In this document: in pieces, positions 52,265 to 61,745 of the stretch
How positions within the stretch are numbered: position 1 is the first letter of the stretch
Layout: the number at the start of each line of letters is the position of its first letter
Source: Oxalobacteraceae bacterium OTU3CAMAD1
GTDB taxonomy: Bacteria; Pseudomonadota; Gammaproteobacteria; Burkholderiales; Burkholderiaceae_D
Direction: 5' to 3'
Assembly (NCBI GenBank): GCA_024123915.1
Contig: CP099650.1
Location: forward strand, 5,642,001-5,706,000
Length of the DNA: 64,000 nucleotides
Position numbers and translations under genes: made by a program
Notes under the pieces: model-generated
What the model was told of the DNA's origin: nothing
Database searches by the model: none
Seen by the model: the letters and a program-made list of their open reading frames with translations, nothing else

Positions 52265-53044
52265 ATGAAAACCGCAATCCGCGCCACCTTGCGCACCACC
52301 GCTGTCGGTGGCTTCCTCGCCCTGCTCTCGATCGCCGGCCACTGCGCCGAACCGCAAGCGCACCCGCACTGGTCGTACAGCGGTCACACCGGTCCGAGCA
52401 AGTGGAGCGAAATCGACAGCAAATTCACCTCCTGCTCGCAAGGCAAGGTGCAGTCCCCGATCGACATCCATACCGCCGACGCCAAGCATGCCGCGCTGTC
52501 CGAGCTCAAGTTCGAGTACCAGGCCAGCCCGCTCAAATTGATCGACAACGGACACACGATCCAGGTCAACTACGCACCGGGCAGCTTCATGACGGTCGAC
52601 GGCAAGCGCTACGAGCTGCTGCAATTCCACTTCCACAAGCCGAGCGAGGAACGCATCGACGGCAAGCGCTACGCGCTGGTCGCCCACCTGGTGCACAAAA
52701 ACGCCGAGGGCGAACTGGCCGTCGTCGGCGTGCTGATGGAGCCGGGCGCCAAGCGCCCGATGATCAAGACCATCTTCGACAACCTGCCGCTGCAAAAGGA
52801 GAAGGAAGTGGAAGTGCCCGGCGTGAGCATCAACATCGCCACCCTGCTGCCGGAGAACCACGCCCACTACACCTTCAACGGCTCGCTGACGACGCCGCCA
52901 TGCAGCGAAGGCGTGAAGTGGTTCGTGATGAAGACCCCAGTGCCGGTCTCGTCCCAGCAGATCGCCCAGTTCGGCCATGTCTACAAGATGAACGCCCGTC
53001 CCGTGCAGGCGTCCAATGGCCGCGTGGTGGAAGTCAACGACTAA
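52265..53044 (+). CDS. Alpha-type carbonic anhydrase, periplasmic
   Basis: A 259-residue secreted carbonic anhydrase. Signal peptide to about residue 27 (GHCA), then WSYSGHTGPSKWSEID and SPIDI. The three zinc His are in LQFHFHKPSEE (two) and VAHLVHKN (one), and LTTPPCSEGVKWFVM closes the active site. Two Cys (TSCSQG and PPCSEG) make the conserved disulphide. It hydrates CO2 in the periplasm. It is preceded by a 220-bp AT-rich region and convergent with secD. Confidence 0.92.
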   Translation: MKTAIRATLRTTAVGGFLALLSIAGHCAEPQAHPHWSYSGHTGPSKWSEIDSKFTSCSQGKVQSPIDIHTADAKHAALSELKFEYQASPLKLIDNGHTIQVNYAPGSFMTVDGKRYELLQFHFHKPSEERIDGKRYALVAHLVHKNAEGELAVVGVLMEPGAKRPMIKTIFDNLPLQKEKEVEVPGVSINIATLLPENHAHYTFNGSLTTPPCSEGVKWFVMKTPVPVSSQQIAQFGHVYKMNARPVQASNGRVVEVND

Positions 53045-53083
53045 AAAGTCAGCGTTCCGCCGGCGCGGCACCCAGCACCACGG

Positions 53084-54931
53084 CTAGCCGCGCCACACCG
53101 TGCCGATCGAGATCGACTTGAGTTTCTTCCTGCCGCCGTACCAGAGATTGACCACGCCGCGCGAGATAAAGACGGCCGAGAACATCGACGTCAATATTCC
53201 CAGGCAGTGCACCACGGCGAAGCCGCGTATCGGGCCGGAGCCGAATATCCACAAGGCCGCCCCGACAATCAACGTGGTGATGTTGGAATCGAGAATGGTC
53301 GCCCAGGCGCGGTCGAAGCCGACGGCGATCGCCTTTTGCGGCGGGGCGCCGCCGCGCAGCTCCTCGCGGATGCGCTCGTTGATCAACACGTTGGCGTCGA
53401 TCGCCATGCCCAGCGCCAGCGCGATGGCGGCCATCCCCGGCAACGTCAAGGTCGCCTGCATGCGCGACAGCAGCGCCACCAGCAGCAGCACATTGCAGGC
53501 CAGCGCCAGCACGCTGAACACCCCGAACAGCATGTAGTAAGCGATCATGAACACGGCGATCGCGGCAAAGCCGTACAAGGTCGAGTTGAAACCCTTCTCG
53601 ATATTCTCGGCGCCCAGCTGCGGTCCGACGGTGCGCTCTTCGATCACCTCCATCGGCGCATACAGCGCGCCGGCGCGCAGCAGCAGCGCCAGCTCGGCGG
53701 CGTTCTCGGCGCTGCCCACGCCGGTGGTGCGGAAATGGCTGCTCAACTCGCTCGTCAACGTCGCCACCGAGATCACTTCCGGCTTGCCCTTGTCCAGCAG
53801 CACGATGGCCATATGCTTGCCCACGCGTCCGCTGGTGGCGTCGCGCATCTTGCGTCCGCCCTCGCTGCTCAAATCGATGAACACGGCCGGCTGCTGATTC
53901 TCGTCCAGGCCGGCGGTGGCGCTGGTGATGTAGTCGCCGGTCAGCACCACGTCCTTGTAGAGCACGGCGGGCGCGTCGCGCCCCGCCGTGTACAGCCGCG
54001 AATTCAACGGAATCGCCGCCGACAGCTCGGTGCCGCGCGTCACGCTCTCGTCGACCATATGCACTTCCAGCGTGGCCGTGCGCCCGATCACCGCGCGCGC
54101 CCGCGCCACGTCCTGCACGCCGGGCAATTGCACCACGATGCGGTCGGCGCCCTGCTGGTGAATGATGGGCTCGGCCACGCCCAGCTGGTTGACGCGCTTG
54201 GACAAGGTCGCGATATTCTGCTTGATGCCTTCCTGGATGGCCAGCTTGAGCGCTTCCGGCTTGAGCGAGACCACGGTCTTAAGCTCGGCGCCCTCGCTTT
54301 TGTCGGCAAAGACCAGATCGGGGTTTTGGCTGGACAGCACGTCCCTGGCCTTGCGCCGCGCGGCCTCGTCGCGAAACTTGATTTCCACGCTGTCGCCGAC
54401 GCGCTCGATGCCGAGATGGCGCACGTTCTGATCGCGCAGCTGGCCGCGCGCCGCCGCCTGGATGCCTTGCACCTTGTTGGCCAGCGCCGCCCTGGTGTCG
54501 ACCTGCATCAGGAAGTGCACGCCGCCGCGCAGATCGAGGCCCAGGTACATCGGCAATGCGTGCAGGGAACGCATCCATTGCGGCGTGTCGGCCTGCAGGT
54601 TTAGCGCCACCAGATAGGCGGGGTCTGCCGGGTCAACATTCAGCCCGCGCTCCAGCACGGCCTTGGCGCGGAACTGCGTGTCCGTGTCGGCAAAGCGCGC
54701 CAACACCGAGGAATAACTGCCATCGTAGACGATGCCGCGCGTGGGGATCTTCGCCTGTTCCAGCACCTCGGCCACGCGCCCCACCATGGCGCCGTCCAGG
54801 CGCGCGCTCACCTTCCCGCTGGTCACCTGCAGCGCCGGCGACTCGCCGAAATAATTCGGCGCCGTGTACAGCGCGCCCAGCAAAATCGCGATGACGATCA
54901 CCAGGTACTTCCACAGCGGATAACGATTCAT
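53084..54931 (-). CDS. secD: SecD protein-export subunit, without adjacent secF
   Basis: A 615-residue inner-membrane protein. The N-terminal helix, the periplasmic P1 head (about 110-400, LDLRGGVHFLMQV) and six C-terminal helices with the proton-relay segment GMAIDANVLINERI and the RND motif are intact. SecDF pulls exported chains out using the proton gradient. In nearly all relatives secD follows yajC and is fused or coupled to secF; neither is present within this window's neighbourhood, so this may be a second, lone copy. Confidence 0.9.
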   Translation of the reverse strand: MNRYPLWKYLVIVIAILLGALYTAPNYFGESPALQVTSGKVSARLDGAMVGRVAEVLEQAKIPTRGIVYDGSYSSVLARFADTDTQFRAKAVLERGLNVDPADPAYLVALNLQADTPQWMRSLHALPMYLGLDLRGGVHFLMQVDTRAALANKVQGIQAAARGQLRDQNVRHLGIERVGDSVEIKFRDEAARRKARDVLSSQNPDLVFADKSEGAELKTVVSLKPEALKLAIQEGIKQNIATLSKRVNQLGVAEPIIHQQGADRIVVQLPGVQDVARARAVIGRTATLEVHMVDESVTRGTELSAAIPLNSRLYTAGRDAPAVLYKDVVLTGDYITSATAGLDENQQPAVFIDLSSEGGRKMRDATSGRVGKHMAIVLLDKGKPEVISVATLTSELSSHFRTTGVGSAENAAELALLLRAGALYAPMEVIEERTVGPQLGAENIEKGFNSTLYGFAAIAVFMIAYYMLFGVFSVLALACNVLLLVALLSRMQATLTLPGMAAIALALGMAIDANVLINERIREELRGGAPPQKAIAVGFDRAWATILDSNITTLIVGAALWIFGSGPIRGFAVVHCLGILTSMFSAVFISRGVVNLWYGGRKKLKSISIGTVWRG

Positions 54932-55083
54932 CTTAAGGTCTTTTTAAGAATTTGACCGACCTCATCTTTGGCTATCCGAAACAAATTACAAGCCTGGCAT
55001 TGAATTATTTTTAACACGCCGCCATCGCCGTGGTTTCCCGGTTTTGCCTTACACTATGCGACCTCCCTGACCATCGGACATCC

Positions 55084-56235
55084 ATGCAAGCGCAACTCGA
55101 CCCGTTCCACGCCGTCGGCATCAGCCGCCTCGCCCACGCATTGAAGGCGGAAGGCCGCTCCATCATCCACATGGAATTCGGCCAGCCGTCGACCGGCGCG
55201 CCAAAGGCGGCCATCGCCAAAGCCCACCAGGTGCTTGAGGCCGACAACATGGGATATTGGGAAAGCACGCCGCTGAAGGAACGCCTGGCGCGCTTCTACG
55301 ACGAGCGCTACGGCATCAAGGTCGACGCCAGCCGCTTTGTCATGACCTGCGGCGCCTCGCCGGCGCTGGTGCTGGCGTTGAACTCGCTGTTCTCGCCGGG
55401 CGACCGCATCGCGCTGGCGCGCCCGGGCTACGTCGCCTACCGCAACACGCTCAAGGCATTGCACATGGAGCCGGTGGAGATTGCCTGCGGCGCCGAGGTG
55501 CGCTACCAGCTCACCGCGGCCGCGCTCGAAGCGATCGAGCCGGCGCCGGCCGGCGTGATCATCGCCAGCCCCGCCAATCCGACCGGCACCATCATCGCCG
55601 CAGACGAGCTGGAGGCCATCGCCAAAGTCTGCCGGGCGCGCGGCATCCGCATCATCTCGGATGAAATCTATCACGGCCTGAGCTACGTCGAACCGGCGCA
55701 AACCATCCTCGCCTACGCACCGGACGCGCTGGTGGTCAGCAGCTTCTCCAAATACTTCAGCATGGCCGGCTGGCGGCTCGGCTGGCTGCTGGTGCCGGCC
55801 GAACACATCGACCGCACTTGGACCTATTGCGGCAACATGTTCCTGACGGCGCCGTCGCTGAGCCAGCACGCGGCGCTGGCCGCCTTCGACGCGCTCGACG
55901 AGCTTGAAGGCCACCTGACGGTGTACACGGAGAACCGCCGCCTGCTGCTGGACGCGCTGCCGGGGCTGGGCCTGAACGCCATCGCCCCGCCGGACGGCGC
56001 CTTCTACATCTATGCCAGCATCGCCCACCTGACCGACGACAGCCTGGACCTTTGCAAGCGCCTGCTCAACGACACGGGCGTGGCGACGGCGCCGGGCATC
56101 GATTTCGATCCGGTCGAAGGCAAGCGTTTCATCCGCTTCAGCTTTGCGGTGTCGACGCCGGAAATCGCCGAGGCGATCCGCCGCATGCAGCCATGGTTCG
56201 CCGCCCAGGCGGGCGCGGTGGTGGCCGGGCAGTGA
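55084..56235 (+). CDS. Class I/II aminotransferase
   Basis: A 383-residue PLP aminotransferase: IIHMEFGQPSTGAPKAAI, YWESTPLKERLARFY, IASPANPTGTII, SDEIYHGL and the PLP Lys in SSFSKYFSMAGWRLGW (about 220-235), then FIRFSFAVSTPEI. It resembles aspartate-type or valine-pyruvate aminotransferases; the amino donor is not determined. The ATG at 55084 fits the family; a GTG or ATG 18 codons earlier does not. It stands alone, divergent from secD. Confidence 0.88.
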   Translation: MQAQLDPFHAVGISRLAHALKAEGRSIIHMEFGQPSTGAPKAAIAKAHQVLEADNMGYWESTPLKERLARFYDERYGIKVDASRFVMTCGASPALVLALNSLFSPGDRIALARPGYVAYRNTLKALHMEPVEIACGAEVRYQLTAAALEAIEPAPAGVIIASPANPTGTIIAADELEAIAKVCRARGIRIISDEIYHGLSYVEPAQTILAYAPDALVVSSFSKYFSMAGWRLGWLLVPAEHIDRTWTYCGNMFLTAPSLSQHAALAAFDALDELEGHLTVYTENRRLLLDALPGLGLNAIAPPDGAFYIYASIAHLTDDSLDLCKRLLNDTGVATAPGIDFDPVEGKRFIRFSFAVSTPEIAEAIRRMQPWFAAQAGAVVAGQ

Positions 56236-56258
56236 TTCGGGCGGTGGGGCTGTAGCGG

Positions 56259-56474
56259 CTAGGCTTCGGGCATTCCGCGCAGGAATTCGATATCGGATAC
56301 GGCACGCGACCATGCCGCGTCCGGATCGAGTCCGGGCGTGTTGTGGATATCGAGTTGAATGTCTTTCAGCACTCTGCCGTCCAGGGATATCCTGTAGCGC
56401 AGCGCCGTGTATTCGACGTCATAGGTGTTTTTCAACCCTTGCTGACGGGTGTAGGTGTCGTGGGAAGCGGGCAT
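56259..56474 (-). CDS. Small unknown protein
   Basis: A 71-residue acidic protein without signal or membrane helix, predicted to be a small alpha/beta fold (YDVEYTALRYRISLDGRVLK). RBS AAGGAGG precedes the ATG. Convergent with the aminotransferase gene. No family recognised. Confidence 0.65.
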   Translation of the reverse strand: MPASHDTYTRQQGLKNTYDVEYTALRYRISLDGRVLKDIQLDIHNTPGLDPDAAWSRAVSDIEFLRGMPEA

Positions 56475-56647
56475 GATGTCCTCCTTACGAAAGTGAGGAA
56501 AAGCATAGCACGAAGCGATTCGGCATGTACTTGCCGCATGGTAAGCGAACCAGCCTCAGCTGTTGATGGGCGCTGGGAAAGGTGGCGAGGCGACTTGCGC
56601 GTTTAGGGTATCGTAAAGCTCCGCACTGAATACGATCAGGAGGCCCT

Positions 56648-57052
56648 ATGCTGACCGGACAATGTTTTTGCGGCGCCATCCGTTACGAAGCCGCCGAGCA
56701 CATCCGCAATCAAACGCTATGCCATTGCACCATCTGCCGGCGGACCACCGGCGCCCCGGCGGTGGCGTGGTTCACGGTGGCGACCGGCGACTTCCGCTTC
56801 ACGGCCGGCGAGCCTGCCAAATTCCGCTCGTCGTCGCACGCCACGCGCACGTTCTGCCCGCACTGCGGCACGCAGCTCACGTTCGCCGACGACGATAGTC
56901 CGGACGAGATCGACGTCACCACGAGCAGCTTGGACACGCCGGAAAAGGCGCTGCCGCAGACTGAGATCTTCGTGGCCGATGCGCTGCATTGGCCCGGTGA
57001 TCTACCGAGCTATCAGGAAAGCAGAACGATGCGTGCGCCTAACGCGAGCTAG
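56648..57052 (+). CDS. GFA-family (glutathione-dependent formaldehyde-activating type) protein
   Basis: A 134-residue zinc protein with the GFA cysteine set: CFCGAIRYE (about 6-14), CHCTICRR (about 25-32) and CPHCGTQL (about 73-80). Only a few members activate formaldehyde; most have unknown substrates. RBS AGGAGG is strong. Its TAG stop and that of the convergent phytase-like gene share the palindrome CTAG (57049-57052). Confidence 0.87.
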   Translation: MLTGQCFCGAIRYEAAEHIRNQTLCHCTICRRTTGAPAVAWFTVATGDFRFTAGEPAKFRSSSHATRTFCPHCGTQLTFADDDSPDEIDVTTSSLDTPEKALPQTEIFVADALHWPGDLPSYQESRTMRAPNAS

Positions 57053-58212
57053 AAACCTCTGCCGGGCAGCGCCTCAAAGGCCAGCAACTGTGTCACTTCG
57101 TCGGCGCTGAAATTATCGTCGGAGATCAGCACCAGGCTGCGGTTACCGTTGGCTAGCACTGGCCCCCAGCTCATGCCCTCCAGGTTGTCGACCTTGTCCA
57201 ATCCTGCGCGATTGAAGTCCATCAGCAGGTGCTTTTTGAGCGGCACGTAGGTGGCGCCATCCAACGACGGAAAAGCCGCGATGTCCGTGGCGCCCTGCAG
57301 GTCGACCAGATACAAGCGAACGAAAAAAGCGAAGCGTCCCGCCGCATCCTGCACGCCCGAACGCTCCAGCGCCAGCAGATGACGGCTGTCGACCACCAGC
57401 ATCTCGGACACGCCGTTGTCGCCCAAGCGCCCCGGAGCCGGACGTCCTTGCACGCGATCGACCGGATAGGCGTATTGCGCCAGCACCTCGCCGTTGCGGT
57501 CGAACCGCGTAAAGCGGCTCACCGCGCCGCGCTCCGGACTTGCCAGCGCGCCGTCCTGGTACAGCGGCGCCTCCATGCCCGCCCACAGCGACCGGCCGTC
57601 CGGCGCGAACGCCAGCGCCTCGAAACTGAGATTGCCGCGTGGTCCGGCCGTTCTGTCACGCCTGGACTTGAACATATCCGGCAATGGCAGTGTCGAACGG
57701 TAGGCGCCCTCTCCGTCTGCCTGCTTGACGAACGGCCCCGTGGCCAAAGCGTCGCTGCCTTCGCTCGCATACCAGATGCCGTCACCCTGCGGATCGAAGC
57801 GGATCGCTTCGATGTCGGCCACCTCGCCGCCACGCGTCGCGGCTTCCTTCAATGCCGGATAGGCGCCGCCGTCGGCTTGCCGGAACGTATGCACCGACTC
57901 CAGCTTGACCGTCCTGAATCCACGCGCGTCGTAATCAAGCCGCGCCGTGTAAAAACGCGCGGGCCCCAGCTCGGAGCGGTCGTCGCTGGCCGTGATCCAG
58001 GTGCCGGTGCGGGCGTCATAGTCGATGCTCGACAGACCACCCACCAGCGTACCCTGGAAGACCTGACGGTGCGGTATGCGTTGTTCGCCGATAAAGCGCA
58101 GCCCCGCCACCGGATTCGCACCCGCCGGCTTGCGCGCAGCACACCCGCCGAGCAAAACGCCGGCGCATACCGCAGCGACAAAGGCATCTGCCAACACGGC
58201 CGATTTAGACAT
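57049..58212 (-). CDS. Esterase-like-of-phytase (PF13449) lipoprotein
   Basis: A 387-residue lipoprotein (lipobox LGGC, about 21-24) with a beta-propeller phytase-like domain: LSSIDYDARTGTWITASDD, GEVADIEAIRFDPQGDGIWYASEG, SFEALAFAPDGRSLWAGMEAP and NLEGMSWGPVLANGNRSLVLISDDNF, the paired SDD/E blades of PF13449. Some members release phosphate from organic esters. Its ATG overlaps the stop of the TonB receptor (TGATG), so the receptor and this protein are made together. Confidence 0.85.
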   Translation of the reverse strand: MSKSAVLADAFVAAVCAGVLLGGCAARKPAGANPVAGLRFIGEQRIPHRQVFQGTLVGGLSSIDYDARTGTWITASDDRSELGPARFYTARLDYDARGFRTVKLESVHTFRQADGGAYPALKEAATRGGEVADIEAIRFDPQGDGIWYASEGSDALATGPFVKQADGEGAYRSTLPLPDMFKSRRDRTAGPRGNLSFEALAFAPDGRSLWAGMEAPLYQDGALASPERGAVSRFTRFDRNGEVLAQYAYPVDRVQGRPAPGRLGDNGVSEMLVVDSRHLLALERSGVQDAAGRFAFFVRLYLVDLQGATDIAAFPSLDGATYVPLKKHLLMDFNRAGLDKVDNLEGMSWGPVLANGNRSLVLISDDNFSADEVTQLLAFEALPGRGF

Positions 58213-60686
58213 CAGAAGCGAACCCGCATCGATGCGTACAAGGTGCGCGGGCTGCCCAGGAAATAACGCCCCGTGGTAAGTGGATTGGAGCTCGACAGCT
58301 CGGAGCCGACACCGCCCAGGTAGTGGCGATCGAACAGGTTGTCGACGTTGAGCGCGAACTCGGTGCGGCTGCCGTAGCCAAACAGGCTGCCACGCGGCTT
58401 GTATGTTAAGTTCAGGCCGACCAGTGTGTATGCCGGCATGTACTGGCGCGGATAAACGGCAGGCCCGCCGGCGATGACGGTGTTGTTCACCGTGCCGTAG
58501 GTGCCCGCTGCCTCGCCCACATAATGTGCGTTAGCCGTCAGACGCCATTCCGGTGTCGGCTTCCAGGTCGCTTCGGCGAAGGCGCTGCGGCGCGGCGCGC
58601 CAAGCACCGGGTCACCCGACTTGATGCCCTCGGCCGGCGTGTCGCTCGAATAGTGGGCGTCGTTATACGAGGCGTTGGCATACAACTCGTAGGCGGTTCC
58701 CATCGCGCGCAAAGTCAGCTCCAAGCCTTCGGAACTGATCCCGCCCTGATTGGCGAACGTGGTGGTGGCGTCGCGCGAGAAGATGTCGCCGTTCGGATTG
58801 CCGTTCTGGATCGAGATGCGATCGCGGTAGGCGATCTTGTAGGCGGTCAGCGCGGCGCCGTAACCATTGTCGCTGGTCCAGCGCACGCCGACATCCTTAT
58901 TGACCGAAGTTTCCGGCTTGATGCCATTTTTGGAATCCACGGCCGCCGTTCCCTCGAACACGCTGTCGGGTATCGCGCTGAAGTTCTTCGAGCCGCTGAC
59001 GAAGACTTCCCAGTCGTCGTTCACGCGATACAACGCGGCCAGCTTCGGCAGCAGTTTCGAACTCACCTTCAGCGATCGCGTCCCGCTGAACTCCACCGGC
59101 GACGAGTAGTCCTCCTTGAAGCGCTGATAAGTGGCGCCAAGGTCCAGCAGCAGCCGGTCGTCGAGCAGGCTGACCTTGTCCTGCGCGTAGACCATGGCGG
59201 TGTCCGACGAATAGTGGCGGTCCTGGGTGATCGAATACAGCGCGCTTTCCTCGAAGGCGCCGCTGACCTTCGGATCGGTGACGGCGAACCAGTTGCGGTC
59301 CTTCTCACGCTTGGTGCGCTCGATCCAGCCACCGATGCGGATGCGCTGGTGCTCGCCCAAGGTGTCCGAGACTTCCGCCAACGTTCCCTTGCGGTCGATG
59401 GCGTTGTCGCTGCGGCGCGTGCTGGCTTCGCGCGCGCCCCACTGGCTGACGGGGTTCATCGCGTACCGGGCGGCCGCCGGGCAACCGGCCGACGACAGCG
59501 CCGCGCTGCTGGAGCCGGCCGGAATCGCCACCGCGCCGACCGGGATCAAGGCGCCGTTGGCGTCGCGCCGGTATTGGTTCTGGTAGCACTCCTGGACCGT
59601 GGCTGTCGGCCTGGCGCCCGCCGCGACGGCGCTGTACACCTGGCCATTGGCCGGCAACTGCACATAAGGCACATAGAACCAGCCGTTGCCCTCCTGCTTG
59701 TGCCAGTAAGGCTTGACGCTCAACTTGCCACTCTGGCCGAAGCGTTGGGTCCAGTCGACATGCGCCAGGATATCCTCGCTGTTGATGCCGCGCGTGCCGC
59801 GATAATTCTGGTCGATGGCGGGATTGCCGGTCCAGTGGTCGGTCAGGCCGTCGGTGGTCGGATTGCCGTAGAACGTGGCCTTGTAGAACCTGGACGACTC
59901 GGCCAGCAGCGCCACTGCGTCATAGTCGTTGTCGCTGAATTTATTGTAGCTGACGGTGCCGCGCAGGCTGGAGCCGCCGCCCAGGTCCTGCAGCACGCGC
60001 AGGTCGGCGTGGCGGCGGCTGTTGCGGCCCGATTCGTCGCCCGGCCAGGTGCGCACGTATTCGTGCGAGTAGTCCAGGTAGGCGCTGGTGCCGGCCGCCG
60101 ATTTGCCGGTGTCGACGCGCACGAAACCGCGCCGGTAGCCGAAGCTGCCGGTCGCCAGTTCGATCTCGCCACCGCGCTCCTTGGACGGATCGCGCGTTTT
60201 GAAGTCGATGTAGCCGCCCAGTGCCTGATTCGACGGCGTGCCAAGGTCGCCGGCCGTCTGCGAGGCGTCGACGCGTATCAGGTTGGCCGGGTCCAGCAAA
60301 CGGTTGGGCATCGTGCCGCCGTTCGACAAGGTCGAGCCGTTAGGGATGCCGTCGATGGAGATGCCGATCTGCTCCTTGTTAAAGCCGCGCATCGACAGGC
60401 GCATCGAGAAGCTGCCCGTCAGCGCGTCGCTGGAGCTGACCTGCATGCCCGGTACCCGCGCCAATAACTTCAGCGGATCGAGACCGGCCGGCTGCTCGGC
60501 GATCACGGCCAGGTCGATCACGCTATTGGCGCGCGCCTCGCCCTTGCCCAGCGCCTGGCCGGTGACCTGCACCACCGTCGGCGCCACCTCCCCCGCCGCC
60601 TCCGTGGCCGGCTGCTGCGCGTGCGCCCCCCCCAACTGCATCACCGCCGCCGATCCGGCAGCGAACATCCCTAGTCGTGCATACAT
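58212..60686 (-). CDS. TonB-dependent receptor
   Basis: An 824-residue outer-membrane transporter. Signal peptide (cleavage near AHAQ, about 22-25), plug domain (about 45-190, with IDGIPNGSTLSNG and GTPSNQALGGYIDFKTRDPS) and a 22-strand barrel ending NLFDRHYLGGVGSELSSSNP and MRVRF. A TonB box candidate VVQVTGQ lies just after the signal. Long loops with several Cys occur around 390-420. The linkage to a phytase-like lipoprotein and the GntR/operator layout suggest a nutrient (phosphate ester or sugar) rather than a classic siderophore. Confidence 0.93.
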   Translation of the reverse strand: MYARLGMFAAGSAAVMQLGGAHAQQPATEAAGEVAPTVVQVTGQALGKGEARANSVIDLAVIAEQPAGLDPLKLLARVPGMQVSSSDALTGSFSMRLSMRGFNKEQIGISIDGIPNGSTLSNGGTMPNRLLDPANLIRVDASQTAGDLGTPSNQALGGYIDFKTRDPSKERGGEIELATGSFGYRRGFVRVDTGKSAAGTSAYLDYSHEYVRTWPGDESGRNSRRHADLRVLQDLGGGSSLRGTVSYNKFSDNDYDAVALLAESSRFYKATFYGNPTTDGLTDHWTGNPAIDQNYRGTRGINSEDILAHVDWTQRFGQSGKLSVKPYWHKQEGNGWFYVPYVQLPANGQVYSAVAAGARPTATVQECYQNQYRRDANGALIPVGAVAIPAGSSSAALSSAGCPAAARYAMNPVSQWGAREASTRRSDNAIDRKGTLAEVSDTLGEHQRIRIGGWIERTKREKDRNWFAVTDPKVSGAFEESALYSITQDRHYSSDTAMVYAQDKVSLLDDRLLLDLGATYQRFKEDYSSPVEFSGTRSLKVSSKLLPKLAALYRVNDDWEVFVSGSKNFSAIPDSVFEGTAAVDSKNGIKPETSVNKDVGVRWTSDNGYGAALTAYKIAYRDRISIQNGNPNGDIFSRDATTTFANQGGISSEGLELTLRAMGTAYELYANASYNDAHYSSDTPAEGIKSGDPVLGAPRRSAFAEATWKPTPEWRLTANAHYVGEAAGTYGTVNNTVIAGGPAVYPRQYMPAYTLVGLNLTYKPRGSLFGYGSRTEFALNVDNLFDRHYLGGVGSELSSSNPLTTGRYFLGSPRTLYASMRVRF

Positions 60687-60789
60687 CGAATTCCCCTAAT
60701 TGTGGTTTCAGCGCCGTATGACAACGGCGAATTTATCGTGTCGGACCACCTGTCCCCGGCGGTCTCATTTAATTTAAGATAATGTTATA

Positions 60790-60803
60790 GTGGTTCGTAC
60801 CAC
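60790..60803. promoter_or_regulatory. GntR-type operator 1, in the TonB receptor promoter
   Basis: GTGGTTCGTACCAC, inverted repeat GTGGT-N4-ACCAC, lying directly upstream of TATAAC (60784-60789, minus strand), in the spacer of the receptor promoter. Binding would block transcription. Confidence 0.65.
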
Positions 60804-60856
60804 TTTGCAATGCAAATGCCGCGTATTGCCAGTCTTATCAAAGTTATGTTGCAAAA

Positions 60857-60866
60857 GGTTCGTACC
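60857..60866. promoter_or_regulatory. GntR-type operator 2, in the gntR promoter
   Basis: GGTTCGTACC, identical 10-bp core to operator 1. It sits where the -35 of the gntR promoter should be, 16 bp before CATAAT (60883-60888), so autoregulation is likely. Confidence 0.62.
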
Positions 60867-60980
60867 AATGTAACGGAACTGTCATAATCCAGACGGTTCT
60901 TTACACGCTTTCACCGGGCCGCAAACCATTTGGTTACAATACGCTTCCATCCATCATTCACTCGACAGCAGGTACATTGA

Positions 60981-61742
60981 ATGCGATCACGAACCACCGA
61001 CACTCCCGCAGCCACCACCAAGACCGCACCGCTGTACCAGCAGTTGGCGGAAACCTTGAAGCAGCTGATGGAGTCGGGGAAAATCGGTGCCCGCGAGCCG
61101 ATGCCGGCCGAGCGTGATCTGGCGATCACCTACCAGGTCAGCCGCGACACCGTTCGCAAGGCGATTCGCCTGCTCGAGGAACAGGGCCTGCTCTATAGCG
61201 ACCATGGGCGTGGTACCTTCGCCGCACCGGAGTCGGTGCGCCAGATGTCGCGCTTCCTGGACAGCTTCACCGACGACACCGTCAAACGCGGTGGCGTGCC
61301 CGGTCAAACCATCCTGGCGATGGAAACGGTGGCGGCCAATATGGCCGTGGCCAGCCTGCTGCACATGCAGCCGGACGAACCGCTGCTGCGCATCAAACGC
61401 GTGCGCCTGATGGACGGCAAACCAATCGGGCTGCAGGAATCGTTTTTGCGGTTGCCGGCCGGCGCAACGCTGGAGCAAAAGGAGCTGGAACAAGTCGGCT
61501 CGCTGTACCGCATCCTGATCGACAAGTTCGGCATCAAGCCATCGGAAAGCCTGGAGAGCGTGGGCGCGGTGGCCGCCCACGCGGAAGACGCGGCGCTGCT
61601 CGGCGTGCAGGCCGGCACCCCGCTGCTGCTGTGCGAGCGCGTGATGCTGTCCGACCGGCGCGAACCGGTCGAATACTGCGAGATGAAGTACGTGCCGCCC
61701 TACCGCTACAAAACCCGCATCAGCAAGGGCAGCGCGTCCTGA
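60981..61742 (+). CDS. GntR/HutC-family transcription regulator
   Basis: A 253-residue regulator: winged helix at about 20-85 (PMPAERDLAITYQVSRDTVRKAIRLLEEQGLL) and a C-terminal UTRA effector domain (about 100-245). HutC-type GntR proteins repress transport and catabolic genes until a small ligand binds. It is divergent from the TonB receptor over a 294-bp region that holds two copies of GGTTCGTACC. The downstream convergent NCS2 permease and kinase may belong to the same pathway, though no copy of the operator is visible in front of them within the window. Confidence 0.9.
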   Translation: MRSRTTDTPAATTKTAPLYQQLAETLKQLMESGKIGAREPMPAERDLAITYQVSRDTVRKAIRLLEEQGLLYSDHGRGTFAAPESVRQMSRFLDSFTDDTVKRGGVPGQTILAMETVAANMAVASLLHMQPDEPLLRIKRVRLMDGKPIGLQESFLRLPAGATLEQKELEQVGSLYRILIDKFGIKPSESLESVGAVAAHAEDAALLGVQAGTPLLLCERVMLSDRREPVEYCEMKYVPPYRYKTRISKGSAS

Positions 61743-61745
61743 CGC

